A stretch of 64,000 bases of DNA from assembly GCA_023052935.1 (NCBI GenBank), contig CM041298.1:57220217-57284216 (forward strand). Reading direction: 5' to 3'. Positions 62,427-64,000 of this stretch are shown in pieces. Below the pieces are notes generated by a model that ran no database searches, was not told the DNA's origin, and saw only the letters and a list, made by a program, of their open reading frames with translations. The translations under genes were made by a program, and so were the position numbers. Numbering within the stretch: the stretch's first letter is position 1; each line of letters begins with the position of its first letter. The DNA comes from Piezodorus guildinii. Lineage: Eukaryota > Arthropoda > Insecta > Hemiptera > Pentatomidae.

Positions 62427-63902
62427 GAAAATTTATCTATATACACTACCATATCTCAGTTAATTCTGAAGATGGAGAAAAATAGGTATAGATTTTTAGT
62501 ATCAGGTAATAAAAAATGAAAAATGTTCTGGGCTCAGGAATTTTCATTTGAATCATTTCAATAAAAATTTAAAGTAAAGGAAATAGTTAAGGAGTCTAGT
62601 ATAAATGCTTTTGGTTAATTATTTTCCATAATGAACCTTTTTAAAGGACCATAAAAAAAAAAAAAAAAAATTACCTCCCCTCAAAATTTGAGGTCTTATG
62701 TTTCAAGATAAGTAGAACCCAAATACCAATCTGTCTGAATTTATGAATACAAAATTGTTGGTGCTATTGCTCATAATAATAATAATTCCCTCTCCTACTG
62801 CTGTTTGGTGTGAGCATCTTGCTTATAGAGTCTGGCCCAAGTGTCTCCTTGGGCTATTTACTCTCCTATTTATATCGTTTCTTCTATGCCTGCCTTACAC
62901 TGTCCTCCCAAGAGATGTGAGGCCTTCCTTTGTGTCTTAACCCCTTCATGCGGGTCGTGTTAGTCTTCCTGGCGCTTCCATCTGGATCCACCCTAAGATA
63001 TATCCAAATCACCTCATTTTGTGCTACTTTAGATGTCAAGACTAGCCCATATGGTGGTGTTCCGTATCCTATCTCTCTGTTTCTTTCTATTTTTCGCAGA
63101 TGCCACATTCCCATGGCCTGTATCTGGCTCCTGTGTTTTGTTATTAGGATCCAAAATTCTGAGGAGTACGATAGGATAGGGAGGGATGTCGATTTATAGA
63201 CAGCGAGTTTGGTCTGCTTTGAAACCTCTCTTCTCACCAGGAACCTCTGCCTGAATATACTGAACATCCTCCCTGCCGCTCAGATTCTTCGGACCACTTC
63301 TTCGTCTATGTAGCCACTCTCATTGAAATGAGTTCTCAGATATTTGAAATTCTCGACCTGCTCTAATCTCTGTCCTCCAACCCTTAGTACTCTCATTATT
63401 CTTCAGGGTATTTTTCCAATTTTCCTGCATTAATGGTGCTATTGGATAGAGGATTGAATTTCCTACAAGACAAAAAAATCATTAAAGTCAACTAATACAT
63501 AGCAGAGATATAGTTTTTAGCAATTTTCCTTTGATTAGTTTATCTCTATATATATATGAATATTAGTTAATTGTCTGTAAACAGTTATATTAAGTGTTAT
63601 ATCCTTATATAAATATTTGAAATTAGTAAATAATTGGGTAATAATTTGCAGTATTTTGTTAATTTATTGTTGGGAATTAATATAAATTGGATGCTTCTTT
63701 ACAAAAATACTAGTATAAATAAATTCATCACTTTTAGTAAGGTATTTTGTTGGAAATTGTTTTTATTATATGTAATGATTATTTGTGTTTTAATTATTTA
63801 TTTTACACTTGTGCAGAAAACTCAAGCCTTCATCGATCCCGAAGCAGGGGGGAAGGTCTTAGCAGTGTTGGGAAGACGGCTAGTCGTGTTATCGGAAAGT
63901 AA
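7578..63902 (+). CDS. Khc-73: Kinesin-73 / KIF13-type kinesin-3 motor, 34 exons, 5' end missing
   Basis: Spliced coding region assembled from 34 exons that keep one frame for 1,739 residues to a TAA at 63900-63902. The order motor, neck coil, FHA, kinesin-3 stalk regions, serine-rich tail and CAP-Gly is specific to the KIF13A/KIF13B/Kinesin-73 group; other kinesin-3 motors end in a PH or PX domain or lack CAP-Gly. Seen directly: the P-loop GQTGSGKS across exons 1-2, switch I SSRSH and switch II DLAGSE in exon 4, an FHA fold in exons 8-9 and a CAP-Gly GKNDGS motif across exons 32-33. Family members are plus-end microtubule motors for endosomes and other vesicles, and bind discs-large type MAGUK scaffolds through the stalk. 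The protein lacks about 60 N-terminal residues (the first motor strand), which should be encoded upstream. With them the length, about 1,800, matches KIF13. All introns are GT-AG. Intron 26 (9.8 kb) is the longest. Confidence 0.95.
7895..8045. repeat. Repeat module shared with 56755-56900
   Basis: TCAACGTTTTGGGGTTTTAC at 7906, then CCCCTATTATCAAGACTT, a CA-rich stretch and TATTGGCTCACT. The copy at 56763 has TCAACGTTTCGGGGTTGTTT in the same order with the same spacing. It is probably one end of a non-autonomous transposon. Confidence 0.65.
9530..10412 (+). repeat. Possible LINE-derived 3' segment, unresolved
   Basis: Bases 9576-9869 are richer in GC than their surroundings and stay open for 97 codons. 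The segment 10340-10412 ends in AATAAAATG plus a (CTAT) run, like the 3' tail of a non-LTR element. No reverse transcriptase motif is visible, so the link is inference. Confidence 0.3.
10647..10801 (+). CDS. Khc-73: Khc-73 exon 2 (motor, P-loop completed)
   Basis: Acceptor CCATAG, donor GTACAC. Residues 55-106 open with SGKSYTMMG, completing the P-loop with exon 1, and close with [12 protein letters not shown], a conserved kinesin strand. Confidence 0.95.
11412..11690. repeat. Palindromic foldback element, ~280 bp
   Basis: The two halves are near-complete inverted copies. GATGCACAACATTTCGGCTA (from 11461) faces its inverse ending near 11643, and AGAAGCCTCGGGTCTGA faces TCAGACACGAGGCTTCT around a centre near 11560. 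The left arm has about 20 extra bases. It would fold into a long hairpin. No coding capacity. Confidence 0.85.
11985..12810 (-). repeat. Dispersed repeat family R, copy 2
   Basis: Opens near TCTGGTGCGCTCAACACA with the ACTTTCACTTA segment just after, and runs through GGTACTTTAGAGGAAGAAA and ATCTCGGGCGTATA to GGGACTTGGTCATTTGGACT and a final CGATCGTAATACTTTCC. It is the most complete inverted-orientation copy. Confidence 0.8.
13307..13420 (+). CDS. Khc-73: Khc-73 exon 3 (motor)
   Basis: Acceptor TATTAG, donor GTATGA, phase 0 at both ends. Residues 107-144 include VHDLLDP and [15 protein letters not shown], the usual kinesin-3 sequence between the P-loop region and switch I. Confidence 0.95.
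13505..14455 (-). repeat. Dispersed repeat family R, copy 3, interrupted
   Basis: The beginning (ACACGACTTTCACTTAC at about 13533) and the later part (TTTTTTCTAAAATCTTCATC at 14198, then GGTACTTTAGAGGAAGAAAA near 14395) match copy 2, but about 490 unrelated bases lie between them. The final third of the element is missing. Confidence 0.75.
13690..14185 (+). mobile_element. LINE 3' fragment inserted in repeat R
   Basis: A plus-strand frame reads [18 protein letters not shown], the C-terminal 'S....R....WN.LP' signature of many non-LTR reverse transcriptases. It is followed by an AT-rich 3' region ending with AATAAATATCTTTTTCTATT. It is 5'-truncated, as is usual for LINEs. Confidence 0.65.
14747..14994 (+). 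CDS. Khc-73: Khc-73 exon 4 (motor, switch I and switch II)
   Basis: Acceptor TTTTAG, donor GTAACT, ends phase 2. Residues 145-226 contain switch I ([12 protein letters not shown]) and switch II ([15 protein letters not shown]), then LKEGSNIN leading into the microtubule-binding helix. All key nucleotide-sensing residues are present. Confidence 0.96.
14995..16219. other. Intron 4
   Basis: Mostly AT-rich without features. A possible mariner N-terminal fragment lies at 15685-15810. Confidence 0.55.
15685..15810 (+). mobile_element. Possible mariner transposase N-terminal fragment
   Basis: Plus-strand codons read [18 protein letters not shown], similar in pattern to the helix-turn-helix start of mariner transposases ('..F..GK.A.EA...IC.VYG'). 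No other part of the element is visible, so the call is tentative. Confidence 0.35.
16220..16334 (+). CDS. Khc-73: Khc-73 exon 5 (motor)
   Basis: Acceptor TTCCAG, donor GTAAAA. Residues 227-265 read [14 protein letters not shown] and [13 protein letters not shown], the conserved alpha-4/alpha-5 region that contacts microtubules. A decayed second copy of this exon lies at 19265-19347. Confidence 0.95.
16460..16687 (+). CDS. Khc-73: Khc-73 exon 6 (end of motor, neck)
   Basis: Acceptor GATCAG, donor GTAAGT, phase 0 at both ends. Residues 266-341 run from [17 protein letters not shown] through [13 protein letters not shown] (last motor helix) to the neck linker and first neck coil ([16 protein letters not shown]). 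Confidence 0.96.
16867..17016. repeat. Palindromic foldback element, ~150 bp
   Basis: AATAGTGAAAAACTATTTAA at 16867 faces ATTAAATAGTGTTCACTATT ending near 17016, and AGGGCTAAAAGACAAGATA faces TATCTTGTTTTTTAGCCCT. The right arm carries about 25 extra bases. A poly-T run follows. Confidence 0.8.
17925..18225 (-). repeat. tRNA-derived SINE, family 2
   Basis: Read on the minus strand, the tRNA-like head has GTTGTGAGTTTGAATCC (B box). The body matches copies at 22345-22625 and 32680-32945, including the GACATGCCATGA and CCACCAGTTAGC segments. Confidence 0.7.
19265..19347 (+). pseudogene. Decayed duplicate of Khc-73 motor exon 5
   Basis: Aligns with the 3' two thirds of exon 5 (16250-16334). Over TAGC..TCAATCTT.AAATGG..AAGGAT, 30 of 36 bases are identical, and similarity continues through the exon end to the same donor context AAAGGTAAAA. 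The copy has a stop codon (TCTTGA) in the exon frame and a net 2-base deletion, so it cannot code for the motor segment. No acceptor or flanking intron similarity is obvious. Confidence 0.8.
19948..20035 (+). CDS. Khc-73: Khc-73 exon 7 (neck coil)
   Basis: Acceptor ATTACAG, donor GTATTA, ends phase 1. Residues 342-370 ([20 protein letters not shown]) form the charged coil between motor and FHA, expected to control dimerisation in kinesin-3 motors. Confidence 0.93.
20036..21265. other. Intron 7
   Basis: Contains a family 1 SINE near its 3' end; otherwise AT-rich without recognised features. Confidence 0.6.
20930..21190 (-). repeat. tRNA-derived SINE, family 1
   Basis: The minus-strand head reads GATTGCGGGTTCAAATC (B box). 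The body shares TCTTTAACGAGTACCTGA and GCACAGGCTTGGGACCA with the copy at 50105-50400. Confidence 0.75.
21266..21478 (+). CDS. Khc-73: Khc-73 exon 8 (start of FHA domain)
   Basis: Acceptor CCTCAG, donor GTATCA, phase 1 at both ends. Residues 372-441 hold the conserved [19 protein letters not shown] segment and [10 protein letters not shown]. The FHA domain is typical of kinesin-3 and takes part in dimerisation and cargo contacts. Confidence 0.95.
21567..21752 (+). CDS. Khc-73: Khc-73 exon 9 (FHA domain)
   Basis: Acceptor ATTTAG, donor GTATGA, phase 1 at both ends. Residues 443-503 complete the FHA fold: IQAEHCVL, then FVNGAPV and [15 protein letters not shown]. The intron before it is only 88 bases. 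Confidence 0.95.
22345..22625 (+). repeat. tRNA-derived SINE, family 2
   Basis: A-box-like GTGAGTGGCTAGTGCACTAG and B-box-like GTGAGTTCGAGTCCC at 22399-22413 give a clear tRNA-related head. The body is shared with 17925-18225 and 32680-32945 (inverted) and partly with 47915-47995. Confidence 0.8.
22640..22830 (+). repeat. tRNA-derived SINE, family 3
   Basis: Head with TCTAGTGGATAGAGCACTAG and CTGGGTTCAAGCCCAG, matching polymerase III A and B boxes. The body (GAGACCCTCCCGGGGCAAAC, then CTTGCTGGCTGAG) resembles the 3' part of the element at 34855-34990. It is too diverged around the anticodon arm to be a working tRNA gene. Confidence 0.75.
23100..23246 (+). CDS. Khc-73: Khc-73 exon 10 (stalk)
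   Basis: Acceptor CCATAG, donor GTTGGT, phase 1 at both ends. Residues 505-552 include [19 protein letters not shown] and [11 protein letters not shown], the predicted coil just after FHA in KIF13-type motors. Confidence 0.92.
23247..24497. other. Intron 10
   Basis: AT-rich, with an open frame at 23458-23694 that shows no known similarity. No repeat is recognised. Confidence 0.5.
24498..24663 (+). CDS. Khc-73: Khc-73 exon 11 (stalk)
   Basis: Acceptor TTGACAG, donor GTTGGT, ends phase 2. Residues 554-607 read [20 protein letters not shown], then a proline-rich stretch ([12 protein letters not shown]) and MRVEKWAKE. Confidence 0.93.
25027..25189 (+). CDS. Khc-73: Khc-73 exon 12 (stalk)
   Basis: Acceptor TTTCAG, donor GTATAT. 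Residues 608-662 contain [17 protein letters not shown] and [13 protein letters not shown], strongly conserved in KIF13. A second in-frame donor (CAG/GTATAA) lies 24 bases downstream at 25214. Confidence 0.94.
26205..26765 (+). repeat. Dispersed repeat family R, copy 4 (partial)
   Basis: Opens with ACTTTCACTTACTATATATA and runs through GGGTCCCCTGAGTCC, CATTTTGCACCTTTTTTCG and GGTTCCGACGATTTTGATT. It stops where the full copy 5 begins, so the 3' third is missing. Confidence 0.85.
26775..27705 (+). repeat. Dispersed repeat family R, copy 5 (longest)
   Basis: Begins with the same ACTTTCACTTACTATATATA and ends with GTTAAGTGAAAGTCGTGTGT followed by a CACCAGA segment. ACTTTCACTTA and its inverse TAAGTGAAAGT near the two ends suggest a terminal inverted repeat. 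Contains a long (TG)n tract at 26901-26950. Confidence 0.8.
27920..28069 (+). CDS. Khc-73: Khc-73 exon 13
   Basis: Acceptor TTTCAG, donor GTAATG, phase 0. Residues 663-712 read [14 protein letters not shown], then [19 protein letters not shown]. This is the kinesin-3 associated region conserved between KIF1 and KIF13. Confidence 0.95.
28177..28341 (+). CDS. Khc-73: Khc-73 exon 14
   Basis: Acceptor TTCTAG, donor GTAACT, phase 0. Residues 713-767 contain [20 protein letters not shown] and [12 protein letters not shown], a hallmark of KIF1/KIF13 motors. Confidence 0.95.
28342..29997. other. Intron 14
   Basis: Contains a short transposon-like motif (AAGGCCGAAACGTCTGCACA at about 28899) related in style to the foldback elements. 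The GC-richer stretch 29380-29720 looks repeat-derived but was not identified. Confidence 0.5.
29998..30123 (+). CDS. Khc-73: Khc-73 exon 15
   Basis: Acceptor TTTTAG, donor GTTAGG, phase 0. Residues 768-809: [15 protein letters not shown], then a serine- and acid-rich linker ([18 protein letters not shown]). Confidence 0.92.
30124..30948. other. Intron 15
   Basis: AT-rich; nothing recognised. Confidence 0.5.
30949..31168 (+). CDS. Khc-73: Khc-73 exon 16
   Basis: Acceptor TTTCAG, donor GTATAT, ends phase 1. Residues 810-882 include [20 protein letters not shown] and VTEEFVEHC, a C2-like conserved stretch of KIF13 stalks. Confidence 0.94.
31250..31990 (-). mobile_element. Mariner (Hsmar1/irritans-like) transposase relic
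   Basis: The minus strand has recognisable transposase segments in order: [11 protein letters not shown] and [20 protein letters not shown] (DNA-binding half), [20 protein letters not shown], then around 31450-31320 a 'VMVTVW' block, and near 31290 HNTQPH in place of the catalytic DNARPH. Frame shifts, stops and the altered aspartate make it dead. The 3' catalytic end is missing. Confidence 0.8.
32680..32945 (-). repeat. tRNA-derived SINE, family 2
   Basis: The minus-strand head reads TTTTGAGTTCGAATCC. The body is shared with 17925-18225 (CTTGGCCGTATGGT, GACCACCAGTTGGCCGACAG). Confidence 0.75.
33080..33194 (+). CDS. Khc-73: Khc-73 exon 17
   Basis: Acceptor TAACAG, donor GTAAAT, ends phase 2. 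Residues 884-920 open with [15 protein letters not shown] and end in a charged helix ([12 protein letters not shown]). Confidence 0.94.
33622..33731 (+). CDS. Khc-73: Khc-73 exon 18
   Basis: Acceptor TTTTAG, donor GTATGT, ends phase 1. Residues 921-957 read [20 protein letters not shown] and VEVTPSREV. Confidence 0.94.
34223..34550. mobile_element. piggyBac-like non-autonomous element (TTAA-flanked)
   Basis: Flanked by TTAA at 34219-34222 and 34551-34554. The ends are inverted repeats: CACGTTCAAGCCA on the left against CACATTCATGCCA on the right read inversely (11 of 13 identical). It is GC-rich inside compared with the intron and has no transposase. Confidence 0.65.
34625..34990 (+). repeat. 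tRNA-derived SINE, composite of families 1 and 3
   Basis: Head with ATAGTGGCTAGCATGACAG (A-box-like) and CATGGGTTCAAAACC (B-box-like). The family 1 body runs to about 34850, then a segment like the 3' part of the family 3 copy at 22740-22800 (GACCCTCC.GG.GCA.ACCCA.C, CTTGGCAGCTGAG). Confidence 0.65.
35151..35283 (+). CDS. Khc-73: Khc-73 exon 19 (DUF3694-type region)
   Basis: Acceptor TTTACAG, donor GTAATT, ends phase 2. Residues 959-1001 contain [17 protein letters not shown] and [11 protein letters not shown], the conserved core of the kinesin-3 DUF3694 region. Confidence 0.95.
35284..36207. other. Intron 19
   Basis: Mostly a Helitron-like element (about 35320-35979). Confidence 0.55.
35320..35979 (+). 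mobile_element. Helitron-like non-autonomous element
   Basis: The right end has the Helitron pattern: a hairpin TGGCAA...TTGCCA at 35952-35971, then a CTAG terminus followed by T at about 35979. The left part (ACGGCTTGACTGATTTTTATG) resembles the 5' region of Helitron-like elements in insect genomes. The exact 5' end was not fixed. Confidence 0.55.
36208..36341 (+). CDS. Khc-73: Khc-73 exon 20
   Basis: Acceptor TTTTAG, donor GTAAGT, ends phase 1. Residues 1002-1046: [20 protein letters not shown] and a basic helix ([18 protein letters not shown]). Confidence 0.95.
36342..37636. other. Intron 20
   Basis: Contains an internally deleted mariner (about 36419-37300) and poly-T tracts. Confidence 0.65.
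36419..37300 (-). mobile_element. Mariner-like element, internally deleted
   Basis: The minus strand carries a C-terminal segment ([30 protein letters not shown]) and, near 37100-37190, the N-terminal start (FHEIKLD, then TRTINRA). The left end CCAGGTGTAAAAGTTTGAAA resembles mariner inverted termini and follows a TA. Most of the middle is lost. Confidence 0.75.
37637..37819 (+). CDS. Khc-73: Khc-73 exon 21
   Basis: Acceptor ATACAG, donor GTAAAT, phase 1 at both ends. Residues 1048-1107 contain [18 protein letters not shown], then [17 protein letters not shown] and VLFLDLN, almost invariant in KIF13-type motors. The base composition is clearly richer in GC than the introns. Confidence 0.96.
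37919..38584. mobile_element. hAT-like element carrying a coiled-coil coding tail
   Basis: The two ends are exact inverted repeats of CAGGGTGTCTAGCAA. The flanking octamers TAATAATA and TTATAATA differ by one base, consistent with an 8-bp hAT target duplication. TCAGGGA repeats lie just inside both ends. Bases 38123-38261 encode a charged helix ([20 protein letters not shown]) that ends at a stop codon. No start codon or transposase core is visible. Confidence 0.7.
39205..39256. repeat. Short perfect inverted repeat (hairpin)
   Basis: GAGTTAAATAATAATTA and its exact inverse TAATTATTATTTAACTC are separated by about 9 bases. This could be a MITE remnant or a chance AT-rich palindrome. Confidence 0.5.
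39620..39820 (+). CDS. Khc-73: Khc-73 exon 22
   Basis: Acceptor TTTTAG, donor GTATAA, phase 1 at both ends. Residues 1109-1174 include [20 protein letters not shown] and [16 protein letters not shown], conserved across KIF13. Confidence 0.95.
39908..40110 (+). CDS. Khc-73: Khc-73 exon 23
   Basis: Acceptor AATTAG, donor GTATTT, ends phase 0. Residues 1176-1242: [34 protein letters not shown] and [13 protein letters not shown]. It follows an 87-base intron. Confidence 0.95.
40356..40446 (+). CDS. Khc-73: Khc-73 exon 24
   Basis: Acceptor TTTTAG, donor GTATGA, ends phase 1. Residues 1243-1272: [15 protein letters not shown] and LSDGETYI. Confidence 0.93.
40629..40774 (+). CDS. Khc-73: Khc-73 exon 25
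   Basis: Acceptor CATCAG, donor GTTAGT, ends phase 0. Residues 1274-1321: [20 protein letters not shown] and [12 protein letters not shown]. This is the end of the strongly conserved stalk. Confidence 0.93.
40775..42183. other. Intron 25
   Basis: Contains a family 1 SINE (41465-41745). No other feature is seen. Confidence 0.6.
41465..41745 (-). repeat. tRNA-derived SINE, family 1
   Basis: The minus-strand head reads GGTCACCTATGGTGTAGTGG and, further in, GTGGATTCAAACC. The body is shared with 50105-50400 (GGGATCTTTAACGAGTAC). Confidence 0.75.
42184..42328 (+). CDS. Khc-73: Khc-73 exon 26 (tail)
   Basis: Acceptor TTATAG, donor GTGAGC, ends phase 1. Residues 1322-1369: [20 protein letters not shown], then [17 protein letters not shown]. 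Polar tail sequence, supported by frame and splice sites more than by motifs. Confidence 0.85.
42877..43384. mobile_element. Tc1-like non-autonomous element
   Basis: Flanked by TA on both sides (42875-42876 and 43385-43386). Left end CTGCCGGTCAAAAGTCTGTG; the right end read inversely is CTGCGGGCAAAGGTTTGAAG, with TATGGTTTA shared a little further in. No transposase remains. Confidence 0.7.
44490..44909. mobile_element. hAT-like MITE
   Basis: Left end CAGGGATCAACAACCT; right end read inversely CAGGAGTCATCAACCT (13 of 16 identical). The flanks do not show a clean 8-bp duplication, so the assignment is moderate. AT-rich interior, no coding potential. Confidence 0.5.
46740..47810 (-). mobile_element. 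Mariner-like transposase relic, copy a
   Basis: Minus-strand text reads [16 protein letters not shown], then [14 protein letters not shown], giving two of the mariner catalytic aspartates with about 35 residues between them. The rest is broken by stops. The segment 47380-47800 is shared with 56905-57300, so the family has at least two copies here. Ends were not resolved. Confidence 0.75.
47915..47995 (+). repeat. SINE family 2 fragment
   Basis: GATTCACTCACAGCC and GTGAGGCTTGTC match the body of the copy at 22450-22520. The tRNA-like head is absent. Confidence 0.55.
50105..50400 (-). repeat. tRNA-derived SINE, family 1
   Basis: Head on the minus strand: GTCATCTCTGGTGTATTGGC and GTTGTGGGTTCAAACCC. 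This is the best-preserved family 1 copy and lies inside the hAT element. Confidence 0.8.
50664..51741 (-). mobile_element. Complete mariner element with both inverted termini
   Basis: Flanked by TA at 50662-50663 and 51742-51743. Ends: GTGGGTGAATCAAATATAAA on the left and the same bases read inversely on the right, with few differences. The 1,078-base length is close to mariners of about 1.1-1.3 kb. The transposase is on the minus strand. Confidence 0.92.
50733..51680 (-). pseudogene. Mariner transposase, disabled
   Basis: Minus-strand protein in pieces. 51274-51660 carries the DNA-binding half and the first catalytic block ([13 protein letters not shown]). 50866-51261 carries DNARPH and [13 protein letters not shown]. 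50733-50924, in another frame, holds the C-terminus. There are exactly 34 residues between the second and third aspartates, the DD34D of mariners. Two in-frame stops (before VFAWHK and after YTPE) and one frame shift near 50880 inactivate it. The damage is light, suggesting recent activity. Confidence 0.9.
52151..52216 (+). CDS. Khc-73: Khc-73 exon 27 (tail)
   Basis: Acceptor ATTTCAG, donor GTATGT, phase 1 at both ends. Residues 1371-1391 read [17 protein letters not shown]. Two other frames are also open here; this one is chosen because the phases of exons 26 and 28 require it and RPTFLNLN is reminiscent of KIF13 tails. Confidence 0.82.
52217..54245. other. Intron 27
   Basis: Contains a TTAA-type piggyBac-like element (52376-53276). 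The remaining kilobase is AT-rich without features. Confidence 0.6.
52376..53276. mobile_element. piggyBac-like non-autonomous element
   Basis: CCCTTTGC stands at the left end and again at the right end read inversely. TTAA follows the right end (53277-53280) and TTAG precedes the left, a one-base-decayed target site. The interior shows no transposase. Confidence 0.6.
54246..54406 (+). CDS. Khc-73: Khc-73 exon 28 (acidic tail segment)
   Basis: Acceptor AATTAG, donor GTATGA, ends phase 0. Residues 1393-1445: [15 protein letters not shown], then a glutamate-rich run and [10 protein letters not shown]. The acidic run lies at about residues 1418-1432. Confidence 0.88.
54435..55740. repeat. Dispersed repeat family S, copy 1
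   Basis: Segments such as ACTCTATCTC...GTTG.TCAGAT.GAAA, GGAGCTATATGGTTCAAATG and, inverted at 55560-55740, GCCCTAGTATTTTTGTGG return at 59050-59990 and 61960-62710. The function is unknown; there is no coding region. The copies are rearranged relative to one another. Confidence 0.6.
55280..55432. repeat. Palindromic MITE, 153 bp
   Basis: GAGAGAAGTAGGTTCAGGG at the left end is matched inversely by CCCTGAACCAACTTCTCTC at the right. The inverted arms are about 45 bases and include AACACACAATTAAG. Three ATTTATACGCT-type units form the middle. Confidence 0.85.
56100..56212 (+). CDS. Khc-73: Khc-73 exon 29 (serine-rich tail)
   Basis: Acceptor TTTTAG, donor GTAAAT, ends phase 2. Residues 1446-1482: [20 protein letters not shown], then [16 protein letters not shown]. 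Confidence 0.9.
56755..56900. repeat. Repeat module shared with 7895-8045
   Basis: TCAACGTTTCGGGGTTGTTT, then CCCCATTCTCAAGACTTATT, and later TTCATTGGCTTACTG, in the same order and spacing as the intron 1 copy. Confidence 0.65.
56905..57300 (-). mobile_element. Mariner-like relic, copy b (partial)
   Basis: Matches 47380-47800 over several blocks: TATCTTTTGACACACCACAC against TATCTCTCGACACACTACAC, ACATCTTCCCCTTCATATTT, and AGTATTATTAATTATTGGTA near the end. Only the 5'-proximal third of the transposase (minus strand) is left. Confidence 0.7.
57522..57738 (+). CDS. Khc-73: Khc-73 exon 30 (tail)
   Basis: Acceptor TTTCAG, donor GTAGTT, ends phase 0. Residues 1483-1555 contain [17 protein letters not shown], a recognisable KIF13 tail motif, followed by a proline- and glutamate-rich stretch. 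The intron after it is only 82 bases. Confidence 0.93.
57821..57995 (+). CDS. Khc-73: Khc-73 exon 31 (basic tail before CAP-Gly)
   Basis: Acceptor TTTCAG, donor GTACGA, ends phase 1. Residues 1556-1613 begin [20 protein letters not shown], a basic stretch with possible phosphorylation sites, and continue with [17 protein letters not shown]. Confidence 0.93.
58108..59030 (+). mobile_element. Internally deleted mariner element
   Basis: TA flanks both ends (58106-58107 and 59031-59032). The ends share TTGG and TCACATGAAATG in inverted orientation. The plus-strand transposase has the N-terminal half ([18 protein letters not shown] with one base changed, then [11 protein letters not shown]) and the C-terminal half ([31 protein letters not shown]), but the piece between [11 protein letters not shown] and RPHVS, which carries the first catalytic aspartate and its flanks, is gone. 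At least two in-frame stops remain. Confidence 0.88.
59050..59990. repeat. Dispersed repeat family S, copy 2
   Basis: Shares GTTGCTTGGATCAAA-type units, CACAAAAATACTAGGGCAT and GTTGATATCAGCTGGTTATT with 54435-55740 (inverted there) and 62000-62700. Long A/T runs separate the units. Confidence 0.6.
60265..60426 (+). CDS. Khc-73: Khc-73 exon 32 (CAP-Gly domain, first half)
   Basis: Acceptor TTACAG, donor GTATGA, phase 1 at both ends. Residues 1615-1667: [20 protein letters not shown], then [23 protein letters not shown]-Gly domains bind the C-terminal EEY/F tails of tubulin and EB-type proteins. Confidence 0.96.
60427..61762. other. Intron 32
   Basis: Starts with a (TA)n microsatellite (60443-60470), then a TTAA-flanked element (60581-61048). 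Bases 61050-61560 are GC-richer but have no recognisable protein. Confidence 0.55.
60581..61048. mobile_element. piggyBac-like non-autonomous element (TTAA-flanked)
   Basis: TTAA at 60577-60580 and 61049-61052. Left end CCCTTTAGTG; right end read inversely CCCTTTGATA. Short matching ends and the exact TTAA sites support the call; no transposase is present. Confidence 0.6.
61763..61894 (+). CDS. Khc-73: Khc-73 exon 33 (CAP-Gly domain, second half)
   Basis: Acceptor TTCAAG, donor GTAATT, phase 1 at both ends. Residues 1668-1711 start with [14 protein letters not shown], the defining CAP-Gly signature (the glycine codon is split with exon 32), and continue with [17 protein letters not shown]. 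Confidence 0.96.
61960..62710. repeat. Dispersed repeat family S, copy 3
   Basis: CCTCAAAATTTGAGGTCTTA occurs twice here (about 62090 and 62680), and AAAATACTAGGGCTTC with GGTATCAGCCAATTAG matches copies 1 and 2. Contains long A tracts. Confidence 0.6.
62760..63420 (-). mobile_element. LINE reverse transcriptase C-terminal relic
   Basis: The minus-strand frame 62884-63267 reads [21 protein letters not shown], then [14 protein letters not shown] and [11 protein letters not shown]. This follows the typical C-terminal pattern of RTE/CR1-group reverse transcriptases ('LPTLLYGSE.W', 'A.MR.LR...G', 'GRP...W.D'). It lacks the catalytic core and is 5'-truncated. Confidence 0.8.
63817..63902 (+). CDS. 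Khc-73: Khc-73 exon 34 (terminal exon with stop)
   Basis: Acceptor GTGCAG; residues 1713-1739 ([20 protein letters not shown] ending RVIGK) and TAA at 63900-63902. The basic serine/arginine-rich tail after CAP-Gly is as expected. Confidence 0.92.
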
Positions 63903-64000
63903 TAATCTTTTATCTATATTTCTCTTTTCGCTTCTGTCAGCTTATCTCCACAGGACTGGTTTATTTCCACCTCTATGGCTGTGTCAATCCAGAGTAAAAA
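63903..64000 (+). other. Start of Khc-73 3' untranslated region
   Basis: Follows the stop codon. No polyadenylation signal before the window ends. Confidence 0.7.

Larger units (their letters stand above)
61895..63816. other. Intron 33
   Basis: Contains repeat family S copy 3 (61960-62710) and a LINE reverse transcriptase relic (62760-63420); the last 400 bases are AT-rich with no feature. Confidence 0.65.

Noticed and set aside
1..64000. CRISPR arrays, bacterial operons or phage-like modules
   Set aside because: None seen. The direct repeats are transposons, SINEs or simple repeats of an animal genome.

Overview
The window is animal nuclear DNA, most likely from an insect (hemipteran-like, but the order is a guess). 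It is AT-rich, with small exons bounded by GT/AG splice sites, long introns, tRNA-derived SINEs and many Tc1/mariner, hAT, piggyBac-like, Helitron-like and LINE remnants. There is no sign of prokaryotic or viral gene organisation.

Almost the whole window is one plus-strand gene, the kinesin-3 motor Kinesin-73 (Khc-73, orthologue of vertebrate KIF13A/B). I resolve 34 coding exons from 7578 to the stop codon at 63900-63902. They total 5,221 coding bases, and every intron phase agrees, giving one open frame of 1,739 residues. Residue numbers below count from the first complete codon at 7579. In order the protein has the kinesin motor (residues 1 to about 310, exons 1-6), a neck coil (exons 6-7), an FHA domain (exons 8-9), the stalk and kinesin-3 associated regions (exons 10-25), a low-complexity serine-rich and acidic tail (exons 26-31), and a C-terminal CAP-Gly domain (exons 32-33) with a short basic tail (exon 34). 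About 60 N-terminal residues, including the first motor strand, are missing. Their exon or exons were not found in 1-7577 and probably lie upstream.

Region 1-7577 has no recognisable gene. It holds two LINE reverse transcriptase relics, a Helitron helicase relic, a SINE and a copy of a roughly 0.9 kb dispersed repeat. The introns hold most of the mobile DNA. The best resolved are a mariner nested inside a hAT element with an 8-bp target duplication (49806-51880), an internally deleted mariner (58108-59030), a hAT-like element carrying a coiled-coil coding tail (37919-38584), TTAA-flanked piggyBac-like elements, a Tc1-like MITE, several palindromic foldback elements and at least three SINE types. 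A decayed duplicate of motor exon 5 lies in intron 6.

I found no previously undescribed multi-gene system. The points most worth a second look are the duplicated motor pseudo-exon, the coiled-coil piece in a hAT-like element, possible alternative exons or splice sites in introns 12 and 26, and the nested transposons.
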